Source of the DNA: Porpolomopsis calyptriformis | Taxonomy: Eukaryota; Basidiomycota; Agaricomycetes; Agaricales; Hygrophoraceae | Length of the DNA stretch: 64,000 bases | Assembly (NCBI GenBank): GCA_951640195.1 | Contig: OX621170.1 | Coordinates: 1,426,001 to 1,490,000, forward strand | Direction: 5' to 3' | Part shown: positions 1 through 11,002 of the stretch, piece by piece | How positions within the stretch are numbered: the stretch's first letter is position 1 | How the letters are laid out: each line of letters starts with the position of its first letter | The notes under the pieces: generated by a model | The model's database searches: none | What the model was told of the DNA's origin: nothing | The model's input: the letters and a program-made list of their open reading frames with translations, nothing else | Program-made: the position numbers and the translations under genes

Positions 1-231
1 AGACGATGAGCGTTTGTTATTGTGGAGCAGCGAGCAAAATGCCTCTTTGAACTTCTGGGAGGACGCCTCAGAGCCGGCGTTGCGATCCGGATGCCATTTA
101 AGGGCCTGAATGCTGTGAGTGGGGTGTTGAAAGGAATGAAGGAAGCATACCATTTTCTTGTAGGCCTTCTTGATGTCATCCTCGGTCGCCGACTTGTCGA
201 TGCCCAAGAGCTTGTAGTAATCTTGGCCCAT
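1..231 (-). CDS. DnaJ/HSP40 co-chaperone, N-terminal part (runs off left edge)
   Basis: Partial gene read leftward. Exon 1 (231-151) encodes 27 residues starting MGQDYYKLLGIDKSA, the helix I-II region of a J-domain. A 45-nt GT-AG intron (150-106) follows, and exon 2 resumes with ALKWHPDRN, which contains the HPD signature that stimulates Hsp70 ATPase. Reading continues to QKFKE at about position 43 and then reaches the window edge, possibly through a GC-type donor, since no GT is present there. The start at 231 gives the usual short J-domain leader, as in type II cytosolic DnaJ proteins (Sis1/DNAJB1 group). The Gly/Phe and substrate-binding regions lie outside the window, so the subtype is not certain. 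Confidence 0.85.
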   Translation of the reverse strand, partial: MGQDYYKLLGIDKSATEDDIKKAYKKMVCFLHSFQHPTHSIQALKWHPDRNAGSEASSQKFKEAFCSLLHNNKRSSS

Positions 232-351
232 TATTGGAGAGGAAACGAGTTGAGTTGATTGTGATGTTTTATAAAAGGCGTGAAACCAAGAAGTGATCGA
301 GAATGTTGGAGATTGTGAGAGAACATACCCGATGACGTAAGGTCACGCTCT

Positions 352-1181
352 ATGGCAGATAACATAGAGGAGGGGTCGACACCCTCACCATCTAGCTCTA
401 TGATCAAGCGGTCATGGCACGCAATGGCAGATCTGTTTTCACCCTTTTCATCTTCTGCCCTAGCGTCGCTGCCAAGACTGGCGCGACCTATCCGCTACAC
501 CAGGGCAGATGCCATCCCAGACACAGAGCAGGATGAAGACGGCCAAAGACCGACCGTTCGTGATTATCATGCGATTACTTCATTACCAGAACAAGTACGG
601 GTGCCCAAGAAAATAGCGACACCTGTGAGAGTCGAGGGGAAGGTCTGGTTCGCTAATGAAAGAAGTGAGCGTGATATGTCTTTGTTCCGACTCTGATGTC
701 TGAAACGGCAGATAGCTTGGATTTCTTGGCTCAATACATCTGTGTTGATGATCACGTTGTCGATTGCGCTCTTTAACGCATCAAAGGATGATGTCGCACG
801 AAGATTCGCATATACTTATGGTGCTATCAGTGTTGGAATCATGGTATCCCAAAAATTCACATCTGTGACCTATTCTATTTTCTGAACTCTATGTCTCGAA
901 GATCTACGGGTACGTTTTGTACCAGCAAAGAATCACTATGATACGAAGACGCGATCCCGGTCACTTTGGTTTGCATCACAAATCCTCAAATCCTGCCATA
1001 CCTCTCACCCCTGTTGAAAAAATACCCCCCCCCCCCAGACCGAATCGCTGGACCCGTCGTCGTCACCGTACTCTTATTTTGTGCGATTCTGGCTAATTTC
1101 ATCATTCGCGGTGAGTCTGCCATTCTCGCCACCCGTCTCCACAATCTCATTATTTTCATCCCTCAAGTTCGTGAGCTGTGA
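352..1181 (+). CDS. VTC1-like vacuolar transporter chaperone subunit (DUF202 membrane protein)
   Basis: Five exons: 352-664, 716-843, 902-968, 1039-1110 and 1168-1181, giving 197 residues. The C-terminal half matches the three-helix DUF202 domain of Vtc1. It begins KVWFANERTWISWLNTSV, followed by three hydrophobic segments and the basic loop MIRRRDPG before DRIAGPVVV. In yeast the VTC complex makes polyphosphate and moves it into the vacuole; Vtc1 is its small membrane subunit and has no catalytic domain, which fits this protein. The first ~95 residues are Ser/Pro-rich and longer than in yeast Vtc1 (129 residues). An intron splits the conserved ANERT codon, and an 11-C run sits just before the fourth acceptor. 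SPX and catalytic tunnel domains are absent, so this is not Vtc2-4. Confidence 0.85.
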
Positions 1182-1393
1182 GTTTTTCCCCGTCCACTTC
1201 GTCGATGTATTCTCACCCTTTTCTCATAGCCTAGAAAAAAACATTCCAATCCCAGGAACGGATTTATTTTATCGTATTATGGGAGCCTTTTGAACAGCAC
1301 TCCTCTTTTTTGTACCTTGTAGTTTTAGCATCCAAAACCGCATGTATAGGGGAGTAACGAAGCTGGTCACAGCTACTCTATAATAAAGCTGGT

Positions 1394-1399
1394 CACGTG
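1394..1399 (+). promoter_or_regulatory. CACGTG box upstream of NLR1
   Basis: A palindromic CACGTG hexamer ends 43 bp before the NLR1 start codon, in the context GGTCACGTGCTCGCTTATC. The same hexamer precedes the three other NACHT-ankyrin genes here. CACGTG is the core bound by bHLH regulators of the Pho4/Cbf1 type in fungi; which factor binds here is unknown. Confidence 0.45.
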
Positions 1400-1442
1400 C
1401 TCGCTTATCGTTATCATCTCTCACCACCCAACGGCCGCTTCG

Positions 1443-4238
1443 ATGATTAATGCACAAAATCTTAGCTTTAACAACAACGAAGGGGTTAACATCGTTGCCC
1501 GAGATCAGATTATTAATAATTTCAACCCCAGTTACGATGATGGTAAGTTATCAGGCTTCAATCAAGAACGCAAATACTTATGAATTCAATGATAAGATCA
1601 AGAGCGTTGCGACATCGCACACTGGCTATCCCCTCTCAATTTCAAGGCATCCCAGAGTCAATTTTTACAAATGCATGAAAAGGGGACCGGCAAATGGTTG
1701 CTCGAATCCCCAACGTTCCGGGATTGGCGTGATGGAACGTCCCAGACATTATGGTGTCCTGGAAACCGTAAGATTTATCTACTTCTGTAACTATGCCTTC
1801 GTTGATAGTTTTGCGCAGCTGGTGCTGGAAAAACGATCCTTGCGTAATAGCACTATTTACGTGCCTCTTCGATTCACGGCTAATTACGGTGCCCTCTAGA
1901 TCGCTCGTTGTAAATCATCTCCAAACATTCTTTCGGGGCAGCAACGTTGGGGTAGCATGCCTATACTGCAACTACAAAGAACAGACCACGCAAACGGTCG
2001 CTAACCTTATCGCAAGTCTCCTCAAGCAGTTCGTCCAGGATTCTCCTTCGATATCTCACAACATCAAGTCATTTCGTCATCGTCACAAAGTCCAAAGTAC
2101 ATTGCCTACGCTTGATGAACTTACTCAAGTATTGCACCTGGAAATCAAGACATACGCTAAAGTATTCATTGTCGTGGATGCCCTGGATGAATGTTCGGAT
2201 AGCAACGGATCTCGGATAAAACTATTGAAGGCTCTTCGGTCCTTCTCCGGGGCTATCAACCTGATAGTGACGTCCCGCGACCTTCCTTCTATCGAACAAC
2301 ACTTTTCTGATGCACAGCGACTCTATATTCGTGCGAGGGATGAAGATGTAGCGAAATACGTCCAAAGCCAGCTTGCCGATTGTCCGGGTCTATTTAATCT
2401 GCAAGATATTGCCACAAAAAGAATTGTTGAGAGTGCCAGGGGCATGTGAGCATCTCTGATATGTTCATAAATGTCTTATTTTTGACCTTCTTGTAAGGTT
2501 TTTATTAGCCCGCTTGCATATAAATGCACTTCTAGAACAGAATAGCGAAGCAGCTGTTCTTCATGCCCTGAATAATCTTCCGGATGAGATTGACCAAATT
2601 TACGATGAAACTATGGAACGAATCGAGGGGCAACGGAACACCAAAGAATTAGCGATGCGGGCTCTGTCATGGATCATATATGCGTCTCGACCATTATCTG
2701 TTGAAGAACTTCAACATGCTCTTGCTGTCTCACCGGGGATGACGAAGATGGACCCTCGCGCCCTTGTTTTTCCGTGGAAGCTGACCTCTGTGTGCGCGGG
2801 ACTGGTTGTAATTGACAAGGAACAGAATGTTGTGCGTCTCGCTCGTGAGTATAACTCTCTTTGTGTCTGATAGTATATTTACTATGCATTCTATACAGAC
2901 TACACAACCCAACAATATTTCGAGGATCGTCGCGAATCTCGATTTCCGAACGCTGAGGTTACTATTGCGTCAACATGTCTCACCTACCTATCATTCGATG
3001 TATTTGCGCGCGGCTACTGCGATGACGATGCTGAGTTCGAATCCCTGCTGAACGACAACCCTCTGCTCGCTTACGCAGCCCAGAACTGGGGCCATCATGC
3101 ACGTCGAAACCAAGAGAATATCAAAAACTTAGCGATGCGTTTCCTTGCAAATGAACCTAAACTTGCATGTGCTAGTCAAGTTATGTTTGTGTCCATCTTT
3201 CCTGTGTTAGGTTACAGTCAAATTTCTCCAAGGGATTTTTCAGCCATCCATATGACTGCTTACTTGGGCTTGGGGGAGCTTGTTTCTTGCCAACTTGACA
3301 ATGGGGTAACTGCAAACAAGGCTGACAGCCATGGTCGGGCGCCTGTTTCGTATGCCGCTGGGAGTGGACATGATGCTGTTGTGAAGTTGTTCCTTGCTCG
3401 GGATGACATTCAAACGGACTCGAAGGACATTTATGGTCAAACGTTACTTCTGGTTGCAGCCGAAGCAGGGAATGATGACATTGTGAAGTTGTTCCATGCT
3501 CGGGATGACGTTCAAGTGGACTCGAAGGACACTTATGGTCGGACACCCCTTTTGCGCGCTGTTGAGAATGGGTATGATGCTGTTGTGAAGTTGTTCCTTG
3601 CTCGGGATGACGTTCAAGCGGACTCGAAGGACAATTATGGTCGAACGGCACTTCTGGTTGCAACCCAAAGAGGGCAGGATGCCGTTGTGGAGTTGTTCCT
3701 TGCTCGGGGTGACGTTCAAGCGGACTCGAAGGACTCATTTGGTCGGACGCCTCTTTCGTACGCAGCTGGGAAAGGTTTTGATGCCATTGTGAAGCTGTTC
3801 CTTGCTCGAAACGATGTTGAAGCGGACTCGAAGGACTCTAATGGTCGGACACCCCTTTCACATGCAGCTGAAAGAGGGCGTTATGCCATCGTCAAGCTGT
3901 TCCTGGCTCAGGATACCATTGGGGCAGACTCGATGGATAATAAAGGTCGAAGCCCCCTTTCGTATGCAGCTGAGAATGGGCATGATGCTGCTGTGAAGTT
4001 GCTCCTTGCTCGGGATGACGTTCAAGCAGACTCAAAGGACTCATTTGGTCGGACGCCTCTGTCGTATGCGGCTGGGAAAGGTCATGATGCCATTGTGAAG
4101 CTGTTCCTTGCTCGAAACGACGTTGAAGCGGACTCGAAGGACTCTAATGGTCGGACATCCCTTTCGTATGCATCTGAGAATGGTCATGATGCTGTCATGC
4201 AACTGTTCCTTGCTATGGATGACACTCAAGCGGAATAG
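1443..4238 (+). CDS. NLR1: NACHT-ankyrin STAND receptor-like protein
   Basis: Six exons: 1443-1542, 1603-1767, 1819-1843, 1900-2445, 2498-2844 and 2899-4238, giving 840 residues. Residues 1-33 carry the short motif NIVARDQIINNF. Exon 2 encodes the linker HWLSPLNFKASQ...GTGKWLL...LWCPG found before fungal NACHT domains. Walker A (PGAGKTIL, ~89-96) sits on a 25-nt exon; Walker B is KVFIVVDALDE (~184-194). A winged-helix-like section (~280-380) is followed from ~507 by about ten 33-residue ankyrin repeats of the type GRTPLSYAAENGHDAVVKLFLARDDVQADSKD. A two-repeat block is duplicated inside the array. The start aligns with an internal Met of NLR3 (MANTRSMINAQN); the upstream Met is lost. Such ATPases act in fungal self/non-self recognition in studied cases; this one's ligand and output are unknown. 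Confidence 0.85.
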
Positions 4239-4830
4239 AAGCACCTGAATGGTCGACCGCCCCCTTCATGTTTATCTCAAGTAATCACCGTGCCCTCTTT
4301 GAACCGTTCCTTGCTCGGGATGATGTTAAAGCGGACTGGAAAAACTCGGAGGGTCGAATTCCCATTTCGTACGCAGCTGAACGAGGGCATGATGCCATCG
4401 TGAAGTTATTCCTTGCTTGGGATGATGTTGAAGCCGACTCGACGGACTCGAATAATCAGATGCCCCTTTCTTATGCAGCTAAGGGAGGAGGCACTATGCC
4501 GCAGTGACGCTGCTATTCGCTCGGGATCGAACTTGATGGACTGGTTGGGCGCACACCACTTTGTTTGCGGCTGAGAGAGAGGGCATTACGCCGTGGTGAA
4601 GCTGTTCCTGGCTCTGCTCTGGATGATGTTGGAGTGGACTTGAAGGACTGGAATGGTTGAACGCCCCCCCTCGTATGACCGCTGAAAGAGGGCGTGATGC
4701 CGTCGTGAAGTTATTCCTTGCTCGGAATGATGTTGAAGCAGACTCGAACCGCCGGACACCGCCTTTCTGTGCAGCTGGAAATAATCATGTTTCCACTGTG
4801 AACTTGCTCTCGGCCCCGCGCGTAAAAATG
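4239..4830 (+). pseudogene. decayed ankyrin-repeat tail of NLR1
   Basis: After the NLR1 stop codon, the same ~99-bp ankyrin units continue with shifted frames and stops. A segment at 4268-4507 still reads FLARDDVKADWKNSEGR and MPLSYAAKGG; later pieces, for example at 4690-4760, keep phrases such as VVKLFLARNDVEADS in a different frame. Similarity fades near 4830. The receptor once had several more repeats, or these units were deposited by unequal exchange and then decayed. Confidence 0.75.
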
Positions 4831-4859
4831 ACATGAATAACAACTATGCAATTGAAACA

Positions 4860-5160
4860 TATTTAAACGCGCTTGCACTGAAAAAATCCGTAACAAGGCA
4901 TGCAAACCTGTAACAAGCATACTGCGGGAATACTATCCCCTTGCCAGGCCAGTACGTCGTTGTCGTCTTTCCTAATCCTGTGAGCACCACTGATTCGATC
5001 AATCCAGGTATACCGTATTTTCATTTCATATCTCATGTCCAGCGACAAAATGTCTTCGCAACACCCCTCCTGGACATTCCAAGCTTCCTGTTGTTGCCAA
5101 TGCTAGTGACTAGGCTTGGATTTGCCTGTAAGCAGAGTTGCTGGCTCTTGAACAAATCCA
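4860..5160 (+). repeat. 3' flank shared by NLR genes (copy 1)
   Basis: Non-coding sequence resembling the region after NLR2. Shared landmarks include ATGCAAACCTGTAACAAGC (4900-4918), a CCGTATTTTCAT block (~5009-5021) and a GCTTGG..TTGCCTGTA block (~5113-5130). The first landmark is also found after NLR3 on the other strand (22928-22946). It marks the 3' edge of the duplicated unit. No gene is visible between 4830 and the CsbD-like gene at 5268. Confidence 0.65.
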
Positions 5161-5267
5161 AATTCGTTATACAAATTCGACTATACTACAGTGTGAAAAC
5201 AAGGTGGTGGTACAACATCGATCATGATGGATGCTCGGATGTGACGTCGCTTTCACGGGTCCGAAGG

Positions 5268-6568
5268 CTAATCCTTCCCCATCATACGCCTTCCCTGTGC
5301 AACCCGAGACTCGTCCCGTCCTAACTTCCCGGCCACTACTTTCAACTCTCCCTTTACCCGATCCATAAGTTTCGGCTTGTCTGGACCGGTGTCCCTTTCA
5401 GTTCTACCTACCTCCGTCCTTTGCTGAAGATGAGGCGGCAGCAAGTCCTGGCTTTCACTGGCATCGAGAGCTGCAATGGCTACCAGACTCTCTTCTTCGG
5501 ATGAGGGATCCGTCTTAGGCTCACTTTCTGAAGCTTTCTTTGTGTCCTGTGGAATGTTTTTCAGTCTCAGCGTAACCTCTCCTATATACACCTCCTCCCA
5601 TGCTAGTGAATGGATAGTCCTCGTCATGCTAAACGTCACTTCAATGCGAAGGTGGAGTGTCGAATGGGTGCATATGGCATTGGACGTTCAGCTGACAGGA
5701 TTACAGAAGGAATGGACTGCAGGGAAGGTAGATCTGCCAAAGAACTGGCGAAAGAATTCACCTTTGTATCGCCAACGGTTAGTTCTGAGCCAGTTGACAC
5801 TTGACGATTGTCGAGCCTCTCCTCGGGTAGCTTGGCTAGACTTGTCTCGCTCCCGGCCCAGGACAACGTACCAATCCCTCCTTGTCCTGTACCTCTCGGC
5901 CTTTTCTCACCTTTGACTACAGGAAACATTTTTGTCTCACTCGGCAAGTTTTTCCCCTTCTCCCTCTGGGACTCGCCAATATCACATGTATCACCCAACC
6001 CAGCAACGGTAGCTTTAAGACCACCCACAGGGGAGGTGCTGGATGTGATCTCGTCGGCCGCACGGCGTTCTTCAGGCAGAAGTGCTACTTTGGATTCTGA
6101 GATGGATCCTGGGAGAGCTCCCACACCATCAGAGTGCTCACCGGGCTGTGCACCCGATTTTCCCGTGGAAGGGAGAGAAGTGGAAGTGGAGATAGACGTG
6201 GTGCCAGCTGTTGGGGGGTGATGGGTTGAGAAGGGAATGGGAATGAGAGAGCAAGCGGACGCACGCAGATATGCAGCGACACCCTCGGGTAGATACTGCC
6301 TTGCGATGTTGACCACATTGTCTGTCGCGTTCCTCAAGTCGTCTTGGTTGGGCAGATACTCGCGTGCAGTGTTGAGAGCACTCTTCACTTCTTGGGAAGG
6401 GAGGCTGTTGGAGGCATTGAGGACGGCAGGTTTTGCAGCTGAGGGGGCAACATTGAGGCTGGTGTGCTCGCCGTCCTCGTTGGGGTAGGCGCCAGGGAAG
6501 TCTGGCCCAGTGGAGGATGGAGATGGCCTTGGAGGCATCCCGTTGTCGAGGCAGATGTCTGTGCTCAT
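5268..6568 (-). CDS. CsbD-like conserved basidiomycete protein
   Basis: The ATG at 6568 opens a long exon on the minus strand. It contains amphipathic stretches (SALNTAREYLP, NVVNIARQYLPEG) and the motif GVGALPGSISESKVALLPEER, later echoed as SLAKLPEER. A second open segment in another frame (about 5639-5268) ends with KLMDRVKGELKVVAGKLGRD and GRRMMGKD, a CsbD-like C-terminus seen at the end of this fungal family. The two parts must be joined by at least one intron near 5640-5810, but I could not fix the junction: a GT...GCAG intron is possible inside the first frame, and the frame change needs another. Bacterial CsbD proteins are stress-induced; the fungal function is unknown. A frameshifted pseudogene is the alternative. 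Confidence 0.6.
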
Positions 6569-6577
6569 TGTGTTCAA

Positions 6578-6940
6578 GATGATTGTGGGGCAAGTTACAG
6601 TATATGACGTCAGTCGGTCTTACTACTAGAAAAGGGCCGATCTTACGATGGCAGTGCACCTTGTTTACCTTAGCTTTTAAGAGTTGTGTTTGCAAATGGG
6701 GTGTGTGAAACAATATACATTAAAATTTCTGACCCGAATCCGAGACTGAATTCTCACCTGGAGTGACCTTGTTGTAAACAAGGTGATTCATAGACAAATA
6801 ATTTGCTACTAAAAAAGAATATTCCGATCCCAGGAAAATACTTGGTTTATCGAGTCCCGGGTGACTTTAAACGGACTATTCATAAAAATAAGTGAATATT
6901 CCGTTTAGAGGCGGAAGTTGATCACGTGCTCACTTATCAA
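6578..6940. other. intergenic region with NLR2 5' flank
   Basis: No gene seen. From about 6811 the sequence matches the NLR1 upstream region near 1226: both have an A-run, then ATTCC(A/G)ATCCCAGGA, then a (G/T)TTTATCG block. The duplicated unit therefore includes the promoter as well as the gene. Confidence 0.55.
6923..6928 (+). promoter_or_regulatory. CACGTG box upstream of NLR2
   Basis: The hexamer ends 12 bp before the NLR2 ATG (6941) in the context GATCACGTGCTCACTTATC, almost identical to the NLR1 box context. Confidence 0.45.
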
Positions 6941-9935
6941 ATGGCCAGCACTCACTCAACGCTTAGCGCGCAAAATATTAGCATTACCAGCACCGAAGTC
7001 AACATCGTTGGTGGGAACCAGTTCAATCTCAGGTCCAGTTCCGATGATGGTAAGCTATCAAGCTTCACGAAGGCAAGCTTATGAATTGAATGATAAGAGC
7101 GTTGCGACATCGCACACTGGCTATCTCCTCTCAATTTCAAGGCATCCCAGAGCCAATTTTTACAGATCCACGAGAAAGGGACCGGCAACTGGCTCCTCGA
7201 ATCCCCAATCTTCCAAAGTTGGCGTGATGGAACGTCGCAGACATTATGGTGTCCTGGGAATCGTAAGATTTATCTACTTCTGTGACTCTGGCTTCATCCA
7301 TAGTCTTTGACCAGCTGGCGCTGGGAAAACGATCCTTGCGTAGTAGCTCTCTCTACATGGCCCTTCGATTCACGGCTAATGACGGTGTCCTCTAGATCGC
7401 TCGTTGTAAATCATCTCCGAACATTCTTCAAAGACAGCAATGTTGGGATAGCGTGTATATTCTGCAACTACAAGGAACAGACCCTGCAGACAGTCACAAA
7501 TCTTATCGCGAGTCTACTCAAGCAGTTCGTCCAGGATTGTCCTTTTATATCTCAGAACATCAAGTCATTTCGTAATCGTCACAAAGTCCAAAGTACACTG
7601 CCCACACTTGATGAACTTATCGAAATATTGGAGCTGGAGATCAAGACATACCCCAAAGTATTCATCGTCGTAGATGCCTTGGATGAATGTTCGGATGGAA
7701 ACGGATCTCGGATACAGTTGTTAAATGTTCTTCTGCGTTTCTCTGGATCCATCAGCCTGATGGTGACGTCGCGCGACCTTCCTTCCATCGAACACCACTT
7801 TCCTGATACACAGCGACTCCATATTCGTGCGACTGATGGAGATGTAGCGAAATACGTCCAAAGGCAGCTCGCCAGTTGTCCGGGTCTGCTTGACCTGCAG
7901 GACATTGCCACAGAAAGAATTGTTGAGAGTGCAAAAGGCATGTAAGTGTCTCCAATATATCTAATGATATTTTGTAAATGATCTTCCATTCAGGTTTTTA
8001 TTAGCGCGCTTGCATATAAATGCACTCCTAGAACAGGATAGCGAAGCAGCTGTGCTTCATGCCTTGAATAATCTCCCGGACCAGATAGATCAAATTTACG
8101 ATGATGCTCTGGAACGAATTGACAGGCAACGGAACACCAAAGAGTTAGCGATGCGGGCTCTGTCATGGATCATATACGCATCTCGACCATTATCTATTGA
8201 AGAACTTCAACATGCTCTTGCTGTTTCACCGGGGATGACGAAGATGGACCGTCGTGATCTTGTTTTTAATTGGAAGTTGACTTCCGTATGCGCGGGACTG
8301 GTTGTGATTGACAAGGGAGAGAGGGTTGTGCGTCTCGCTCGTGAGTACAACAAGTATTGGTCTGGTGGTATGTTCAATATGAATTCTACAGACTACACAA
8401 CCCAGCAATACTTTGAGAATCGACGTGAATCTCAATTTCCGAATGCTGAGGCCACTATTGCGGCAACCTGTCTCACCTACCTATTATTCGATGTATTTGC
8501 GCGTGGCTACTGCAAAGACGAGGCCGAACTCGAATCCCTCTTGAAAGATAACCCTTTTCTTGATTACGCAGCTCGGAACTGGGGCCGTCATGCACGTCAA
8601 AACCAAAAAAGTGTCATCAACTTGGCGATGGACTTCCTTGGGAATAGCTCTAACGTTCAATGCGCCAGTCAAGTTATGTTGGCGCGTGCCTATGGGAGTG
8701 AATATTTTGCGAGGAATTTTTCAGGCGTCCACATGGCTGCTTGCTTGGGCTTGGGGGAGATTGTATACTTGCAGCTTGACGATGGGGCGGATGCAAACCG
8801 GGTTGACAGCTATAGTCGGACGCCTCTTTCGTATGCAGCTGAAGGAGGGCACGATTCCGTCATCCAGTTGCTGCTTGCTCGGGATGAGGTTGATGTCGAC
8901 TTGAAGGACTCGAATGGTCGAACCCCGCTTTCGTATGCATCTGAGAATGGGCATGATACCATCATAAACCTGTTCCTTGCTCGGGATGACGTTCAAGCAG
9001 ACTCAGTGGACGACAACGGTCGAACCCCCCTTTCGTATGCAGCTGAAAGAGGACATAATGCCGTCGTGGAGCTGTTCCTCGCTCGGGATGACATTCGAGC
9101 GGACTCGAAGGGGTCCTGGAATAGTCGGACGCCCCTTTCGTATGCAGTTCAAAACGGGCATGATGCAGTTGCGGATCTGTTCCTTGCTCGGGATGATGTT
9201 GAAGCGGACTCGAAGGACTGGGATCTTCGAACCCCCCTTTCATATGCAGCTCAAAATGGGCATGATGCCATCGTGAAGCTTTTCCTTGCTCGGGATGACG
9301 TTCAAGCAGACCCGAAGGACTCGAATGATCGAACGCCCCTTTCGTATGCAGCTGAAAGTGGGCATGATGCCATCGTGCAGCTGTTCCTTGATCAGGTTAA
9401 CGTTCAAGCGGACTCGGAGGACGATAATGATCGAACACCCCTTTCGTATGCAGCTGAGAATGGGCATGACACCGTCGTGAAGCTGTTCTTTGCTCGGGGT
9501 GACGTTCAAGCAGACTCAAAGGACTTGGCAAGTCGAACACCTCTCTGGTATGCAACTAGGGGTGGACATGATATCGTCGTAAAGCTGCTGCTTGCTCGGG
9601 ATAATGTTCAAGTGAGCTCAGCAGACGTAGATGGTCGAACGCCCCTTTCGTATGCAGCTGAAAATGGGCATGATGCTATCGTCGAGCTGTTCCTTGCTCG
9701 GGGTAACGTTCAAGCGGACTCGAACGACTTGGATGGTCGAACGGCCCTTTCGTATGCAGCTGAGAATGGGCATCGTGCCATCGTGGAGCTGTTTCTTGCT
9801 CGGGATGACGTTCAAATAGACTCAACAGACTCGAGTGGTCGAACGCCCCTTTCGTATGCAGCTGAAAGTGGGCATGATGCCATCGTGCAGCTGTTCCTTG
9901 ATCAGGTTAATGTTCACGGACTCGAAGGATCGTGA
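6941..9935 (+). CDS. NLR2: NACHT-ankyrin STAND receptor-like protein
   Basis: Six exons: 6941-7049, 7098-7262, 7315-7339, 7396-7941, 7994-8340 and 8392-9935, giving 911 residues. It is a close paralogue of NLR1, with exons 2-5 of the same lengths. The N-terminus carries VNIVGGNQFNL. Walker A is PGAGKTIL on the 25-nt exon; Walker B is KVFIVVDALDE. After a winged-helix-like section and the DYTTQQYFENRRES segment, about twelve ankyrin repeats run from residue ~509 to the end. The last intron (8341-8391) is 51 nt with no stop, so retention would add 17 residues without a frameshift. The last repeat breaks at VNVHGLEGS, where a small deletion relative to sister repeats shifts frame into a TGA; the original array was probably longer. 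Confidence 0.87.
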
Positions 9936-10235
9936 TGGTCAAACACCACTTTCCTACACAACACGGTCGAGTTGCTGTCACCTATGGGTGTAAACCTCTC
10001 ATGGACTATGTTGCGGGACAGACCTGAGCTGAAAACAAGAATACTGCATGCACACTTGTAACAAGCATACTCGCAGAAATACTATGGTCAATCTGTGTAA
10101 TCATGTGGTCTTTCCCAATGCTCCCGATCCTCTGAGCATCAATGTTCAAGTACGCCGTATTTTCATGTTTCCTGGTGTCCAATGATGCCTGAACGACAGA
10201 GGCATTCATGCCAGTCAATATGCTTGGCTCTGCCT
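9936..10235 (+). repeat. decayed repeat end and 3' flank of NLR2 (copy 2)
   Basis: The first ~70 bases still resemble an ankyrin unit (GGTCAAACACCACTTTCCTA) out of frame. From about 10010 the region matches the NLR1 3' flank: ATGCACACTTGTAACAAGC (10048-10066), CGCCGTATTTTCATG and GCTTGGCTCTGCCTGTA. No gene seen between 10236 and 10319. Confidence 0.65.
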
Positions 10236-10319
10236 GTAGCGAGGGAAGATAGAAACATCATTTATTTATTACTATACATAGCTAAATCATTTCTTTTTTA
10301 GTCGAGAGACAATAATAGA

Positions 10320-11002
10320 TCATTCGCCTTGACTGTCTGCCTTAACGTCCGAAGCCTCGAATATCAAGTTGACAATTCTGCGACTGTCGATGTTGGGATC
10401 AGACGATTGAGACTCGATACTGGAAGAGCATATCAGTAAACTGATAAGGTGCGATCAAGAATACATACGTGACATTCACTTGCTTATGCCGCTCAAACTC
10501 TGCCTCTTCGCCCGTCTCAGCCACCTTCTTGCGCAAACCTCGAATGATGTAATAGCCACTCAAAGTTCCGTCCTACAAAAAAAAAAATCATCAGCTCACA
10601 CTTGGTGATCATATGATCATTAAAAAAACGAAACGGTCCAGAACTCACCCGGTTCGTACTCGGGTCCCTCGGGAACGCCTCCGCATTCTTCCACTCCACT
10701 CTAAGCCCCGCCTCTACGGCTGAGGCCCTCATGTTCGCCACCAGACGGTCGATGCCCGCGCGCGGGACGGGCGCCCCGTTCGCGGTTGCGACGAGGCTAT
10801 CGGCGAACGTCTCTCGGATGGCGCACTCGCTGGCTTCGTCTGAGGGATTCTCGAAGATGCGCTTGATGTGCTCGATGGACCAGTCGGATAGAGTCGAGAG
10901 CGGCTGGTCTGGTTGTGGCCGTGGTCGTGGGTCTGGTTGGGGTTGGGGTTGGGGGAGCGTCGGAGCTTCGGGGTGGGCGGGCGAGATCGAAGAGGATGCC
11001 AT
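10320..11002 (-). CDS. small conserved fungal protein, possibly NTF2/SnoaL-like fold
   Basis: Three exons: 11002-10649, 10572-10469 and 10419-10320, giving 185 residues. The first ~35 residues are Pro/Gln-rich (PQPQPQPDPRPRPQPDQP). Then comes a compact domain: a helix with SIEHIKRIFENPSDE, the segment RETFADSLVATANGAPVPR, the strand GLRVEWKNAEAFPRD, and TLSGYYIIRGLRKKV, ending with a polar tail. The order of helices followed by strands suggests a cone-shaped NTF2-like domain, but I see no diagnostic motif, so the fold is a guess. Donors (GTGAGT, GTATGT) and acceptors are standard and the frame holds throughout. The gene stands 426 bp from the end of DBP5. Confidence 0.65.

Noticed and set aside
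1022..1036. C-run at 1025-1036 as a frameshift hotspot in the VTC1-like gene
   Set aside because: The run lies inside intron 3, just before the AG, so length changes would not alter the protein.
3181..3738. Long antisense ORFs inside the ankyrin arrays (for example 3181-3738, 8721-8996, 27306-27803)
   Set aside because: They repeat with the same 99-bp period as the sense ankyrin units and are by-products of a repeat lacking stops on the other strand.
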